Shown in pieces: positions 12,286-23,844 of a DNA stretch of 64,000 nucleotides. Each line of letters starts with the position of its first letter. The first letter of the stretch is position 1. Made by a program: the position numbers and the translations under genes. The notes beneath the pieces are model-generated. The model ran no database searches and was not told the origin of the DNA. It saw only the letters and a list, made by a program, of their open reading frames with translations. Source of the stretch: Monarcha castaneiventris obscurior (lineage: Eukaryota; Chordata; Aves; Passeriformes; Monarchidae); the NCBI GenBank assembly GCA_026261815.1, contig JAMPIT010000549.1:744001-808000 (forward strand). Direction: 5' to 3'.

Positions 12286-12730
12286 GTAAGCGGAGCATCC
12301 CCCCTTCATTTCCCCCGCTTCTCGATGCTCCCAGGCTCTTGGTATGGAAATAACAACCTGGCTCGGTGGAAAAATCACCCTTTTCCTCGCGTAGTGGCTC
12401 CGGAATGTGTGCGGAATTTGAAGGTGTGTGGGGGAGAGGGAGGCAGCGCCGGCATTAATGGAGCTGGATGTATGTCCCCCTCCCCTCTCCTGGCCCCTCT
12501 TCCACACCCGTGCTGTCAGCACACACGCGTTCATGGCTAATAAAAATGCTTTTCCCCGGGTGTAGCTGGGCTGAGAGCCCAGCGCGAATAAACTGAAAGC
12601 CAGTCCGCGTCAGGGAGCAGCGCGCAGACCAGCACGGAGCTTTGGCATCCCTGCGATGTAGCATGGCTGCGTTCTCCTCACGCTTCCCGGGATCAATGAG
12701 CGCAGCAGCCACACAGGTTATGCGATGTGT

Positions 12731-14033
12731 GTGTTAGGCAACATGGAGTGATCACCAGCATCGCACCGGCACTTCTCTGCTGCGCTCCGTGTGGTCTTTA
12801 AAAAAGATGGTAATTTCTGGGTTTTGATTAAGAAGCTTTTTGTCTTCTTTCAGTTATCTCTGGAAGCACCAGTGTGAAGCATTCGTGTTTGTTTGCCAGT
12901 CTGGCAGTTTTATGTTTCTAGAATCTGTGGGGGAAAATTCGGAAACTGCAAAAACCCGAGATTCCTCTGGCATCACATTGGTTTCTTCCTGCCAGCATAT
13001 TTAATCATTTTTATGCTAAAGAATTGTGGAGTGAGCTGATCTTAGAGATGATTTACCCTGCTTGGGGCTTTTTTGACTTTTTCTTTAGCGAGAATGCAAG
13101 AGAAGGAGTGAAGGAAAGATAATGCGGTTTGTAAAGAAAAAAATGCAGTGCACATTTCAAGTGTAATCGCTGCTAAATATGTAGAGATAAATACAGTTCT
13201 TTATGCAGTTATAAAAGCAAAAGGTCTCTTTGCCCCAGGATGAGATTTCTCTTACAGCAACAGGTAGCAAAGATCCCCTTCTCTTCCCTTCTCTCCTGCC
13301 CTTCAGCTCCTCCTGACAAAATGCGGGTTAAAAAGGTCAGGCTGTTTATGTAAAGCTTGTGTTTCTTAACAGAGACTGCTGCACATCAAGCCTGCAATGA
13401 CTGTCAAACAGACTCGGCATTCAAGACATTCAGTAAGGGCACTGTCCATTTTCTAAGACTGATAAAATCTCAGAGACAACAAAGGACAGACGGAGCGTGT
13501 GTCTGGGATAGACCAACAGCGCCGGGGTGCACACGGACAGCAGCACCTTCATGGCAGCGTCGGGTACTGCAGCATCCACTGGACATTTATACTACACGTG
13601 TATGTGAGAGACACACAAAAAAGGCATAAAAAGAGATTTGCTGGTATGCTAATGCCTTTCTGCTCTTCCCTTCAGGTTTCTTCTTCTCTCTGGTGATGTT
13701 CCAGGCCGGACTTTCTTTGCAGCACCTTCACATCAAAAGTAGTTTAAATCAGCCAAGGAAGATTTTGAGTCTGACCAACGTCAACCTCCCAGTAAAAGAG
13801 ATTGACTTCATTAGTCTTTGGCTCAAACACTTCACAATGAGCTGGAGTTCCTATTTCATGGCATCCAGAGGTGCAGGGAACATAGTTTGGTCTTTATTTC
13901 ACTGTGCTCCCTTTCCCTCACTGCCACCTTTTTTCACCTACAGAGCAAGACAACTTGGTTTCCTCAGCTAGTATCAAATCTTCTGGTTCTTTTCCACTTT
14001 AAATTTAATAAGAATATTCTGATATTATTCACT
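12731..14033. other. Non-coding DNA right of the CpG island
   Basis: AT content rises again. A possible small internal exon lies at 13,373-13,432: it is preceded by TTTCTTAACAG and followed by GTAAGG, but its polypyrimidine tract is weak. Apart from that nothing can be assigned. Confidence 0.35.
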
Positions 14034-14160
14034 TCATAGAATCATAGAATTATGGAATAGCTCAGTTGGGAAGGGACCTTAAAAATTATCTAATTCCAGT
14101 CCCTTGCCACAGGTGGGCACACATTCCACTAGAACAGGCTGCTCAGGAGAGATTATGCCC
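14034..14160 (-). mobile_element. CR1 retrotransposon 3' fragment
   Basis: Starts with TCATAGAATCATAGAAT, the inverted CR1 terminal octamers, then GTTGGGAAGGGACCTTAAAA and the GGCTGCTCAGG word of the CR1 untranslated region. It is a short, diverged, 5'-truncated copy. Confidence 0.85.
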
Positions 14161-15059
14161 ATTACCTAAAGGTTTCAAAAGTTACTCTGGAATTACAGCA
14201 CAGATCTTCCCTGTGGTCAACTCCAAGACCTAATTGCCACCACAGCTTGACTTGAGCCCTTAAAATCATTCTGAAGCAGAGTTAAAGGGTTGTAGAGGAC
14301 CATGATGCCTTTTGTTCAGTGGTGTTAATAATCTATGGCCTTAAAATATGATATTATAAAATTTCATCTTAGGGCAGAATACCAAAGTCACAAACAATGA
14401 GACAAACTCTATTTGAACAAGGCAGAAACTTACATCACCACCAAAAATGCTAAATCCAGATTGGGACCCTGTCTGCAGCAGCATCATGTGAGGGGGGAGT
14501 GGCACATCAAATTCTCTCTTCCCAAAAGCCTTGTGGCCCTGAATTATGGGTCGTTGTCCTGTAAATCTGCATTTGACAGCAGTGTGTATCTGTGGTCATA
14601 AACACATTTTAACAGCTTATCCCATATTTTTTTTTTCCTACTTCATATGATCAGCCTTTTGGTCCTCTTTCTTCCAGAACCTTCTAAGTGCTTCTCTTTA
14701 GCTACTGAAAAATATATGCAATTTATTAAGGAAGCTCAGTAGTTACCCTTAGTTTTCAACAGGCAAACCTATTATGCAGACAATACTGACACCTTCTTGC
14801 AGTGACTTCCTTCTTCCAGCCATAATGAATTCCCTGCATGCTACTCTGCTGTAAATTCTCCATCTAAAAATTCCATCCACAGCGTGATTTGTCAGGGGAA
14901 ACTGTACTTGACTTTTGAAACAGTTAGGAGGAGCAAAATGATAACCTACTAAAGTGCCTTGCCCTTAACTGAAATTATGGTAAGTAATTAAAGTTAGAGC
15001 AAAAAGATTTAAGCTTTGGACTGCTTATGTTCTTGGTGTTTTAACTTGGGCGATTTTTT
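14161..15059. other. Unassigned non-coding DNA
   Basis: AT-rich sequence with no supported exon, RNA gene or repeat boundary. Confidence 0.35.
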
Positions 15060-15300
15060 TTTTTTAGGAGTGCGAATTGAATGTCAAATTTGCATATTTA
15101 TCCAGAAAACATAAGGAATGCTTAATTGCCTGTGTCCAGAATTCATATTTTGCTTGGGAAACAATGATTCACATATTCATGAGCTTAATTTCTAGCTACT
15201 GCTTGCACCCATAAATTGACCTGTGTATCTAAACAAGCCCTGTATTTGCTCATTATAGAAACAAATATGCCATATTTAAAATTTTGCTTTATAATCCTAT
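15060..15300. promoter_or_regulatory. Possible conserved non-coding element
   Basis: A repeat-free block dense in transcription-factor-like words: ATTTGCAT (POU octamer) at about 15,088, several TAATT or ATTAA homeodomain cores, AACAATG (SOX-like) and CATAAATT. The texture resembles deeply conserved enhancers near developmental genes. No alignment was possible, so this is an inference. Confidence 0.25.
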
Positions 15301-15342
15301 CAGGGACACCCAGTCACAGAGGAGATGCTTCTGCTCCACAGG

Positions 15343-15906
15343 TGTAGTGGGTCTGGCTGAACTGGAGTTCGTGTTCCCAGAGCAGCCCTCAGTGCTGTGC
15401 TTTGCTTTGGGAGCTGGAAAGGTGCAGATAACACACCAATTTTGGCTGCTGCTGGGCTGGCACAGCCTCAGTGCTGCCCCTCAACATTCCCTGCCATCTG
15501 GGAATGGGAGTGGGCAAGATCCTGGGAGGGGACACAGCTAGGCCAGCTGACCCTGACTGACCAAAGGGATGGATATTCCAGACCATATGACATCCGCTCA
15601 GAGATAGAAGCTAAGTGGGGGAGGAGGATTGGCGAGGAGGATGTATTATTTACAACATTTACCTTCCAGAGCAACAGCTCCATGTGCTGGAGTCCTGCTT
15701 CCCACGAGGAGGCCAGACCTTGCTAGCTGATGGGAAGTAGAGAATAAAATCTTTGGGATTTCTCTTTGCTTTGCTCTGGTAAACCGCCTTATCTCAACCT
15801 ATGAGTTGTTTCCCATCTCATTTTCTCTCCGCTGTCCAGCTGGAAGGGGGAGTGGATAGAGTGCCTTGGTGGGTACCTGGTGTCCAGTCAAAGTCAAATC
15901 ACCACA
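15343..15906 (+). mobile_element. ERVL-like LTR, plus strand
   Basis: Begins TGTAGTGGGTCTGGCTGAACT and ends TCACCACA, giving the TG...CA ends of an LTR. Internal landmarks shared with a common avian ERVL LTR are GGGGACACAGCTAGGCCAGCTGACC, the polyadenylation signal AATAAA at 15,743-15,748, and CTTATCTCAACCTATGAG in the downstream portion. No clean target-site duplication was found, so either the flank has decayed or part of the element continues to the right. Confidence 0.7.
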
Positions 15907-16360
15907 GCCAGGCAGGAACTCACCACCACTGCCCCAATCCCTCGAGTCACTGCATTCAGACAGGTAGGGAGGGGACCAGGAATGCCCCGAACCGTGTGTC
16001 CAATTTGCATGTTGAGCCTGTGCCAGGGAAGGTGGGGAGTGATTCCAGAAGTTGCTCTCTATCTTTCTTACTGCCTGATACTGCTCAGCCCACTCACCTC
16101 CTCGCAGAGCTCCGAGGTCCCCCTGATCAGGACACTCCCCATGCTGTGCTCTGCACTTTGCTCTGGTGCCACTAGATCCGTGTTGGAATCCAAGGCACAC
16201 CTCTGGCTGCCCTGGGAGCTCAGGGCATGCCTTGGGCTGCCCTGGGAGCTCAGGAGCCCCAGCAAGGGGGTCCCAGACCCTGGCAAGAAGCCCAGAATGG
16301 CACCGGCTTTGGCCTCAGCCCATGGGAAAAGTTACCAACACTGCCAGAATCATTGCAAGC
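15907..16360. other. GC-richer block abutting the LTR, origin unclear
   Basis: This block is more GC-rich than its surroundings and directly follows the LTR end, so it may be remnant internal ERV sequence, though no primer-binding site or viral coding similarity was recognised. It contains an exact 20-base direct duplication (16,205-16,224 and 16,235-16,254, 30-base period). Open frames here are short and unconvincing. Confidence 0.35.
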
Positions 16361-16935
16361 CATGAGAGTGTGAAAATGAGTAGTGGTTTAGTATTTTACA
16401 AGGTAAAAAAGTAAATTTTAGGGTTTTTAATATGAGGACAAAGGGTTTAAGATGGAGGATTTTGGGCGTTGCCCTGTTCTTCCTCTTCTTCTCCTTCTCC
16501 TCCATCTTCTCTGGTGGTGGCACAAAGTGATTGGTAGAATGAAAGAGAGGTAGAAAGCACGTGTCCAGAATAGGTGCAAATGAATTGGTATAGAACAGTA
16601 ACTAATAAATGCGTTGTGAAGAATGGTTGGATGATGGAAAGGGCACAGAAAGGCCGGGACAGCCCAGGACTGGGCAGTGCCCGCTCGGACTCGGCTGCAT
16701 CAGATGTGCGGCCGGAGCTGAGAGCTGGCAGAGACAAGGAGAAATAAACAACCTGAAACAACATCTGCAGCCGTTTCTCATCTGCTGGGGCTCGAGGTAA
16801 AACTTCCCAGAGGTGAAGATAAAGAACCTGTATTTGGAGCACCCAACTCCCACAGAGCCGCTCACTTCAGTGGCTGTGGAAAGGTCTGCCCAAGCCTTCT
16901 CTTCTTCGAGGAAAGAAGACTTAAGTCCTTCATGC
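16361..16935. other. Unassigned non-coding DNA
   Basis: Includes a pyrimidine-rich tract (16,478-16,512) and a moderately GC-rich part at 16,640-16,900 that may be older CR1-derived sequence. No exon can be supported. Confidence 0.35.
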
Positions 16936-17053
16936 TTCCTCACAGGTTCTCCAACTCTTTGATCATTTTCATGGCCTTGCTTTGGTCTCTCTCCTGTCTT
17001 TCTGCTTCTTTCTCAAATTGTGAGGACCATAACTGGAGCCAGTGCTCCAGGTT
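16936..17053 (-). mobile_element. CR1 internal segment, inverted
   Basis: TTCTCCAACTCTTTGATCAT followed by TTCATGGCC and CAGTGCTCCAGG is the reverse complement of an internal CR1 region some hundreds of bases upstream of the 3' end. It directly abuts a plus-strand CR1 3' terminus, which suggests a 5'-inverted insertion. Confidence 0.7.
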
Positions 17054-17145
17054 TCTTCCACAGGCTGTAGTGGGAGGTGTCCCTGCCCACGGCAGGGGAG
17101 TTGGAACTAGATGGCCTTTAAGTTCCCTTCCAACCCAAACCACGT
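17054..17145 (+). mobile_element. CR1 3' terminus
   Basis: CCCTGCCCACGGCAGGGGAGTTGGAACTAGATGGCCTTTAAG, then TTCCCTTCCAACCCAAACCA, is the canonical end of CR1 in sense orientation. The terminal octamers are missing or mutated. It is paired with the inverted segment on its left. Confidence 0.85.
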
Positions 17146-20100
17146 GAACGTGGGTGCAGCATGAGGAGCACAATGGGATGGTCCATCCCTGTCCAGGCCC
17201 CATTTGCCATCACTGCCAGCAAGATGCACCTGACTCATGGTCAGCTTCTTGTCCATCAACATATTTACACCCCTGCATTTTTGCTTTAACAGAGATGTGA
17301 TTCACTTGAATAAAATTGTACCCACTGATATCTTCCTCACTTGCAGAGGGGATTATTTTTAGGATATCGCAGCATTTCACTTACAGAACAAAAACTAGTA
17401 CTGAAAACAGAAAACAAACTAAATTTCTTTTTTTTTTTTTCCCCAAATATCAAAGAAATAAGCCATGTTTGCTTATTCACTTGCCCTGGCCTTTGGCAGC
17501 ATGGGATAAACTTAAAGGCTGGGGTTTTTTCCAGGTTCTTACTGTCCTTGAAGGACCAGATTTGTGAGACAGAATAACCCCTTTGAAGAGGTGGTATTTC
17601 TCTACTGATTTCAGAAGGCATTAATTGCAAGGCCTGCAAGCTGATGTGAACTCAGCAGACACAGCCAGACACGTGCATCTAGGAGGGATACAACAGCACC
17701 TGAGATGTGGAAGCATGCACATCTCCAGGGGCTGCCAACTTACTGACCCCTATTCCTGAAAGATTTGAGGCTATTCTGTTGAATCCTCTGTGCCAGGTAG
17801 GGCTCTGCAGGGTTCTCCCCTTGCACTGAAAATACGCACAATACTGAAGAAATAACCATGTCTGAGAAAGAATGGAGGGATTTCATGGCTGTCCTGTGAT
17901 GGGCTTTGTTTATAGTTGTTAATTCTTAGCACAAAAGGCAAGTGATGACTGCCATCACACAGTGTGAGAGGTAAAATCAGGTGACTTTGAAGTGTTCCCA
18001 ACGCTTTAAAGAAAAGGTCACCAGAAAATGAATTTTCTTCAAATCCATGGGACAATGACAATAGCAACGTGCTGCAACACACTACTGACTCTATTGCTAT
18101 TTTTTTCAGTTCAGGCATATCTTGGCCATGTTTCAATGACAAATAGCCATGCAGGCAAAAATATGGGTTTGCCAATTTTAAAATATCCTCTGGTGTGTTC
18201 AGGTATTTCTTCTTGCTAACTGGACTGCAGAAAAATCACAAAAGTCTCTGCTAATTTCAAGAAATACTTGTGGAGAAAAAGGCAAAGGAGGAGACGCATT
18301 TTAAATCATGTTGAAGTGTTGTGGTGGAGATTCCTGTGCATCAAATGCTTGTTTTTCGTAAGAAAAATCTATTCAGTTGCTGTAGTAGCCCAGTACGAGG
18401 AGGACTGCCCTCTGAAAGAAGTATAATCTGTACTTGCAGTAGCTGATATGATGGACACAGAATGGAGACTTCTCTCCCACAAGCACTGACTTTACCAGCA
18501 GTGTGAGAAGCACCGACCTCAGCAGATTCGTGGAGGAATCCAGGGGTAATTTTAGTGTGCTTGTGTTTAAATAAAGAAGTCATGCATCTTCTATGGGGTT
18601 TTAGCCCCACCTGACCTTGGTGTTGGCACACAGACTTAGGAAAAAATCCTACCAGCTGGTGCTGTGTTACTTCTGTGCAGTCAGAAAGGAGTCCCTTCCA
18701 GACTAGGCAAGGTATTAACACATAAAATTTCTTCCTAGGGAGTTCGGATCTGGAATGCATTTGAATTAATGGTGTAGGACAGAAGAAGAGTTGAAATGAG
18801 TAGAAGACCCCTCAATGAATTTTCTGTGGCACATGTAGAAGAACAAGACCTATGCTCAGAAAAAAAAAGAGTTTTTGGAAGGGTGATGGAGTCAAGTGAA
18901 GTTCAGCTGATTCTTTGCAATGTCAAGTAATTGCACAATAGAGAGGTAGAGTTTTACAAAGTGGCTGTGCTGTGAAGAAAACCTCATAGGGAATGAGATT
19001 TGCATTTGGAAAATAGATTATTTTACAGATATTGGTTCCATTTGATAGTCATTCCCTGAATAACATCTGCTGCCTTATCTCAATAAATCTGGTTATCTCC
19101 CACAGAAATGAACTGAGCAAAAGATCTGTAGTAAGATTTGAAAATAACCTTTGTTATTATGTGTCATTAACTCATAAGAATCAAACTACATGGTCACTAA
19201 TGACAGTGAACAAGAACAATAAAGTTTCTTGCACGTTCTGTTCCATGCATTTCCAGTCTCTAGCCTGCACTTAAAATACAGCAATTTTACAAACATTTGT
19301 CATTTGCCCAGGCTATGGAGTTAATGGGATAGAAAAAGCACAAAGGATTTGTATGGATGAACTCCATTTACTTAATTTCCAACTCAAACATAACAATATG
19401 AAAAATCAGCAATATTTGTATTAAGCTGTGTATTCTTTTTTTCTGCTTTCCACAGTTCTTGTCTTGCAGCAGTCTGGGTTGAGTCATTATGGCACACAAC
19501 AGGTATGTGTGTTGTCAGCAGAAGCCATCACCCTTTTGACATTTCTACTGCCTCCCAGCTGCTGGAGGCTGTGAGTAGGCAGATGTCAGCTTCTCTTCTC
19601 AGTCACAAAGGAAAGGAGGCAGTAAAAAAAAAGCCTCTTCCATCATTTATTTGATTACGGTCTCCATTCGTCAGGGCAGTAGAGCACAAGGCCCACGTGG
19701 ATTTTGTGAAGAACTCTGGAATCAGCTGGCTTGTAAGCACACATTTAAAACTTCAGCAGACAATGATGGCTTCATGCCTTCAGCATGCCTTTTGCTGAAT
19801 CATATGCCAGCAGGGATTTATACCTTTAAAGTGTTGCAAGATGCCTTTATCAGAGAGCTGCATTTCAGTTGCATTTCTTTAAATGAGATTGGAGAGAAAG
19901 TAAACGAAATCTCAGAACCTGGCTCAAAAATGACATACTTTCCATTTTGAGATAGCTGTCTTGATTTTCCCCAACACTAGAAATAACATTCACTTTTTGG
20001 CATAACTCTGACACAGCAGAACACTGTCTTGTTCCTATTTGGACATTAAGAAATCTGTTCCCTTGCTTGGCCTGTTTTTTTTCAGATAAAGACAGGAAAA

Positions 20101-21903
20101 GTAACACTGACAAAATGTATTAAACTGGGATAATCTCAGTGTTCCCATTAGTTGTGCACTTTAAATGGCTGAGTAAAAAAAACCCTGCAGGATAACAACA
20201 AAACAACTTTGAGGAAACGTTCTCACTGAGCAATATTTGGACTGTCTAGAGGAAATTGAAGGTCTTCTCAATCTGGAAGTTACCAGACAACTAATTTTCA
20301 GTATGTAATTGGCATTGTGTATCTATTTCATTGCAAGCATATATATTGGAAATTGCTTTTTTTAGACAGTTAGGCACTATTAGAGTCTGAATTGGAGCTA
20401 GAAGATGGTATGTGGATTAATCCAAATGTGGTTGGGGTGGTTTAACCTACAGTCTATACCCTACAACTGTACCTCACGGTGCTCCAATCATTTTCTACTC
20501 TTAAGAAATAACCTTAGCATGATCCTTTTTCCGAATTCAATAGTCAGCACTATTTAATGCAAAGACTTGCATAAATAGCAAACAAAAAGAATTGCTGCAA
20601 CAAGTAAATGAAGAAAACATTTACAGTCTCTCTGATTTGTGATTTAGTAAAAAATCCCAATTTTTCATGTACAATTAAAATAAGAAAGCCAAAGGCAAGG
20701 ATATTCATCTTGTTCTACGACAAAAAATCAAAAAGAATTCTCAGAAATGAATTTTCCTTCCACAAAAGGGGGGAAAGAAGAGCACTGGAGTATAAAAAAA
20801 ACCCTCTACTGCCACACCTTCAAAACAAGTCACTCCTAACAAAAGCAGACATCACCAATTTTCCAAGCAGCCATCGCTCATAGCCTGGCTTGGCATCAGT
20901 CTGACAGTGGGAGGTGGTCAGGGATTGCCTTGGCATCAGCGGAGGGTTTGGTTTAGTTTTATTGTTGTTGTTTTGGGGTAGTTTTTTACAGTCATTCAAC
21001 TCTTTTTGTCTCAATACATGAGGCTTTTTTTCACTTTTGCCTTTCCTGTTCTCCCCTCCTGCTTTGGGGTGGGGAGGGAGGTGAGGCGGAGTGAAGGAGC
21101 AGCTGGGGAAGCTGTTTACCCAGTTAGTTAACTCTCCACAGGCCCCAGGACCAGGCTGGGAGATGGAAAAGTCCTTCTGCCTTAGCCCTTGTGGAGCTTT
21201 TGGCACAGAATGGTCGTCTGCCAAATACTGCAGCTCCATGGAGCTTTCCTTTTTCACTAATCTCAAAGTCTGCTAAATAAATGGTTTTCTATGTTCCTAA
21301 TAAGTGTAGTAAAACACGGAAAATAAGAACAAACCCTTAGGAAGGTGGGAGTACATTCTCACACAAAAAGTACTAATATTATTAAGCTGAGGTTTGCTGC
21401 TGTGTTTCAATCTCTGAGTAGCTGCCAATCACCACCATGTTCCTCTGCTGGTGAGTTCTGTTTGTTTGTGTTTGCTTTTTCCTTTGGTCATTTATTTCCT
21501 TGATAACTGAGCACAGTTTGTGCATCTCCTGCTCCTCAGCCTGTGGCTGAACACACACAAAAAAAAGCCTTTCACAGAAAAAGGGAGGCCCAGCTGTCCT
21601 CATTTGGTGTATTTTTGCTAAGTCTGTGTGGGGCCAGTGAAGTGGGGAGGGGTTGGCAGAGCAGCTGCAGGAGATGGGTAACAGCATTTATTATATACAC
21701 ATTTTTATTCAGAACATTAGCTAATGGTCTCAGTTGTCAGTGAATATTTGGGTTTCTCACTATTTCTGTTTTAGAACCACATTGGGTAGACAGGCTCTTG
21801 CTGCTGAATCAGATCCTCTGAACCCCACCTTGCAGATTGCTGGCTACCTGAAGTAAACCTGATAACCAAATATTTTAATTCTAAGTCAGAGAAAAACTTC
21901 TTT
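17146..21903. other. AT-rich non-coding DNA
   Basis: Nearly 5 kb with only short open frames and no recognisable exon, RNA gene or repeat boundary. A short pyrimidine-rich run lies near 17,429-17,441. Confidence 0.35.
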
Positions 21904-21951
21904 TCATGCTCATGTTCATGTTCATGTTCATGTTCGTGTTCATGTCCATGT
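21904..21951. repeat. (TCATGT)n hexanucleotide repeat
   Basis: Eight consecutive six-base units, five perfect and three with one substitution. On the minus strand it translates as alternating glutamate and histidine in one frame, but the enclosing frame is short and looks non-coding. Confidence 0.93.
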
Positions 21952-22422
21952 TCTGTTGGCCAATTTCTTACAGATTTTACCAGGTATTTCACTGCCAACT
22001 TGAAATCATTCAACTGTAATCAGTTGACTTCAATTATAAATGCAATTTACAACTTCAGCTGTAAATACATTCAATGATTTCATTTTAACAGTACTTAACA
22101 TAAAGCTGCCATTAAACTGATAAAAAACCAAAAAAATAAAACCACAACCAAGACGACTCAAATCTTCCACTTCTTGCAAACTTCAGAATTCCTAAAATAA
22201 AAAGACCCCTTCGTTTTTAGAAGCCTGTGAAGAAATTAACTCAGCAATGTGGACTGATGGCCACCAGATATTAGAGGTTTTTTTAATGTTAAAAATTTCT
22301 ATAGAAATACAAGATAAATGTCTTTCAGACATTTTTCTGCATTTCATTCAGTTCATGTTTGCATGTAGATGGTCTTACTCTGCAAGGTACCAGATACAAC
22401 AGTTAATAAAAAAGTGTTTAAT

Positions 22423-22730
22423 TGTCCTGGTTTCAGCTGGGAGAGAGTTAATTTTCATCTTAGTAGTTGGTACAGTGCTGTGTTTTGTCTTTAGAATGAG
22501 AAAAATGTGAATCACACACTGATGGTTTGGTTCTTGCTCAGCAGCACTTACCCTAAGTCAAGGACTTTTCCTTACATTATTATTTAATTTATTTCAGTGA
22601 TTAAACTGTTCTTATCTCAACCCATGGGTTTTACCTTTCTCCATTTCTTCTCCCTGTCCCACTGGAGGGTTTGGGGAGTGAGTGAGCAGCTGAGTGGTTC
22701 TTAGTTGCTGGCTGAGGTTAAACCACAACA
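22423..22730 (+). mobile_element. ERVL-like solo LTR, internally deleted
   Basis: Starts TGTCCTGGTTTCAGCTGGGA and ends TTAAACCACAACA. The left half (GGTACAGTGCTGTGTTTTG, CTAAGTCAAGGACTTTTC) and right half (CTTATCTCAACCCATGGG, GGGAGTGAGTGAGCAGCTG) both match a common avian ERVL LTR, but its middle, including the region before the transcription start, is missing. Flanking pentamers TTAAT (left) and CTAAT (right) agree at four of five positions, consistent with a decayed 5-bp target-site duplication. Confidence 0.85.
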
Positions 22731-23536
22731 CTAATAAATAAAGAAATATTTTATGCTTGTCACAGGTAATTGTGGTGCACTTTACAGTGATTCAGTCAAT
22801 TTCTCTTCCTGTAGGGCTGTAATGTTGGCAAGCAGCAAAGAAGAACTCTTCTGCATAGTCTGCCAGTGAGACTGCTGTTTATAATAGTACTGGGTGTATT
22901 TTCCATTTGCAAATCAGCAATTGGAACAATGAAGTAATTTGAAGTTATGCTGTTTCTGAACGTGCTTATTGCACAGTGATTACTGCATCATCACCTGCAA
23001 CATCTTGCAGGGTTGGAAAACTAAAACCATTTTCCTGACAAGTTTTCTACAGGATTTTGCATTCAAGTTAGTTAAAGGACATGCAGATTGATCCCGCTAG
23101 CTTCTCCATGAAAATCTACTTCTACATCCAAAATTCTTCTCATCTTAACCAGGTATGGTCCACTGTTATTTGAAGATTCCTCTCCCAAAACACATCACTG
23201 TAATGACTGATGTCTCTGGCCAGCATTAAACACAGCTTTATTTGGTCACAGAGAACTTCTCCTGGAGACAAGCTCTCCCTCTTCTCAATAAATATTAAAC
23301 TTAATCTGCAAGTGGCTTGAGAAAGATTTCTTTAAAACATCTTTTGGTAATCCATCATCATAAAGGCAAGATCTGTACCTACATGCACAAGGACCCAGCC
23401 CTTCAGCACTGCAGCTGGTAGTAATTATACACAAACCACACAGAAACTGCTCCGTGTGCCTCCTGTCACAGAAATAATTTATACTAGTGGTGAGTTGGCT
23501 TTGGCCAGCTGCCAGACCTCCACCCTGCCACTTCCA
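22731..23536. other. Unassigned non-coding DNA
   Basis: AT-rich; no exon or repeat could be supported. Confidence 0.35.
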
Positions 23537-23826
23537 CTCACAGAATCACAGCATAGCCTGAGTGGGAAGGGGCCAACCAGGATCATCCAGTCCCACCCCT
23601 GGCCCTGCACACACACCCCAACAATCCCACCCTGGGCATCCCTGGGAGCAGTGTCCAAACACTCCTGGAGCTCTGGCAGCCTTGGGGCCGTGCCCATTCC
23701 CTGGTCAGTGCCCCAACAAAATCTGAGGGAAAAATCTTTCCTGCTCTCCAACTTAACCCTCCCCTGACACAGCTCCAGCCATTCCCTGAGTCCTGTCACT
23801 GTCACAGAGAGCAGAGATCAGAGCTG
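23537..23826 (-). mobile_element. CR1 retrotransposon 3' fragment
   Basis: Opens with CACAGAATCACAGCATAGCC and GGATCATCCAGTCCCACCCC, then AACAATCCCACCCTGGG and the GGAGCTCTGGCAGCC word. This is the CR1 subtype with a GGCCCTGCACACACACCCC-type tail, the same subtype as the copy at 61.9 kb. It lies directly beside an LTR fragment. Confidence 0.88.
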
Positions 23827-23844
23827 CATTGTTATTGCCCCTCG

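Larger units (their letters stand above)
10980..12730. promoter_or_regulatory. Main CpG island, candidate divergent promoter
   Basis: This is the densest CpG region of the window, peaking at 11,680-12,250 with GGCCGGAGCG, GGGGCGGGGGCG and GGCGCGCCCGCG words. It contains purine-rich tracts (11,449-11,495), a G-rich tandem 18-mer (11,854-11,895) and a CTC-repeat tract (11,943-11,981), all typical of TATA-less vertebrate promoters and 5' leaders. Consensus splice donors point outward on both strands: minus-strand GTGAGT immediately left of 11,238, and plus-strand GTAAG after 12,025 and 12,285. That arrangement fits divergent transcription from one island. The start sites themselves cannot be placed from sequence. 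Confidence 0.65.

Noticed and set aside
11551..12289. Several 150-220-codon frames in the main island
   Set aside because: Compositional artefacts of CpG-rich DNA. Only the short minus-strand frame ending at a consensus donor was kept, and only as a low-confidence candidate.
13509..13550. Possible REST/RE1 silencer site (ACAGCGCC and AGCACC half-site words)
   Set aside because: The two half-sites are in the wrong order and spacing for the canonical element.
15907..16360. Internal retroviral region following the LTR at 15.3 kb
   Set aside because: No primer-binding site or recognisable viral coding similarity; left as unclassified.
21771..22013. Minus-strand frame with an alternating Glu-His run, suggesting a metal-binding peptide
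   Set aside because: The run is a direct product of the hexanucleotide repeat; the rest of the frame lacks coding character.
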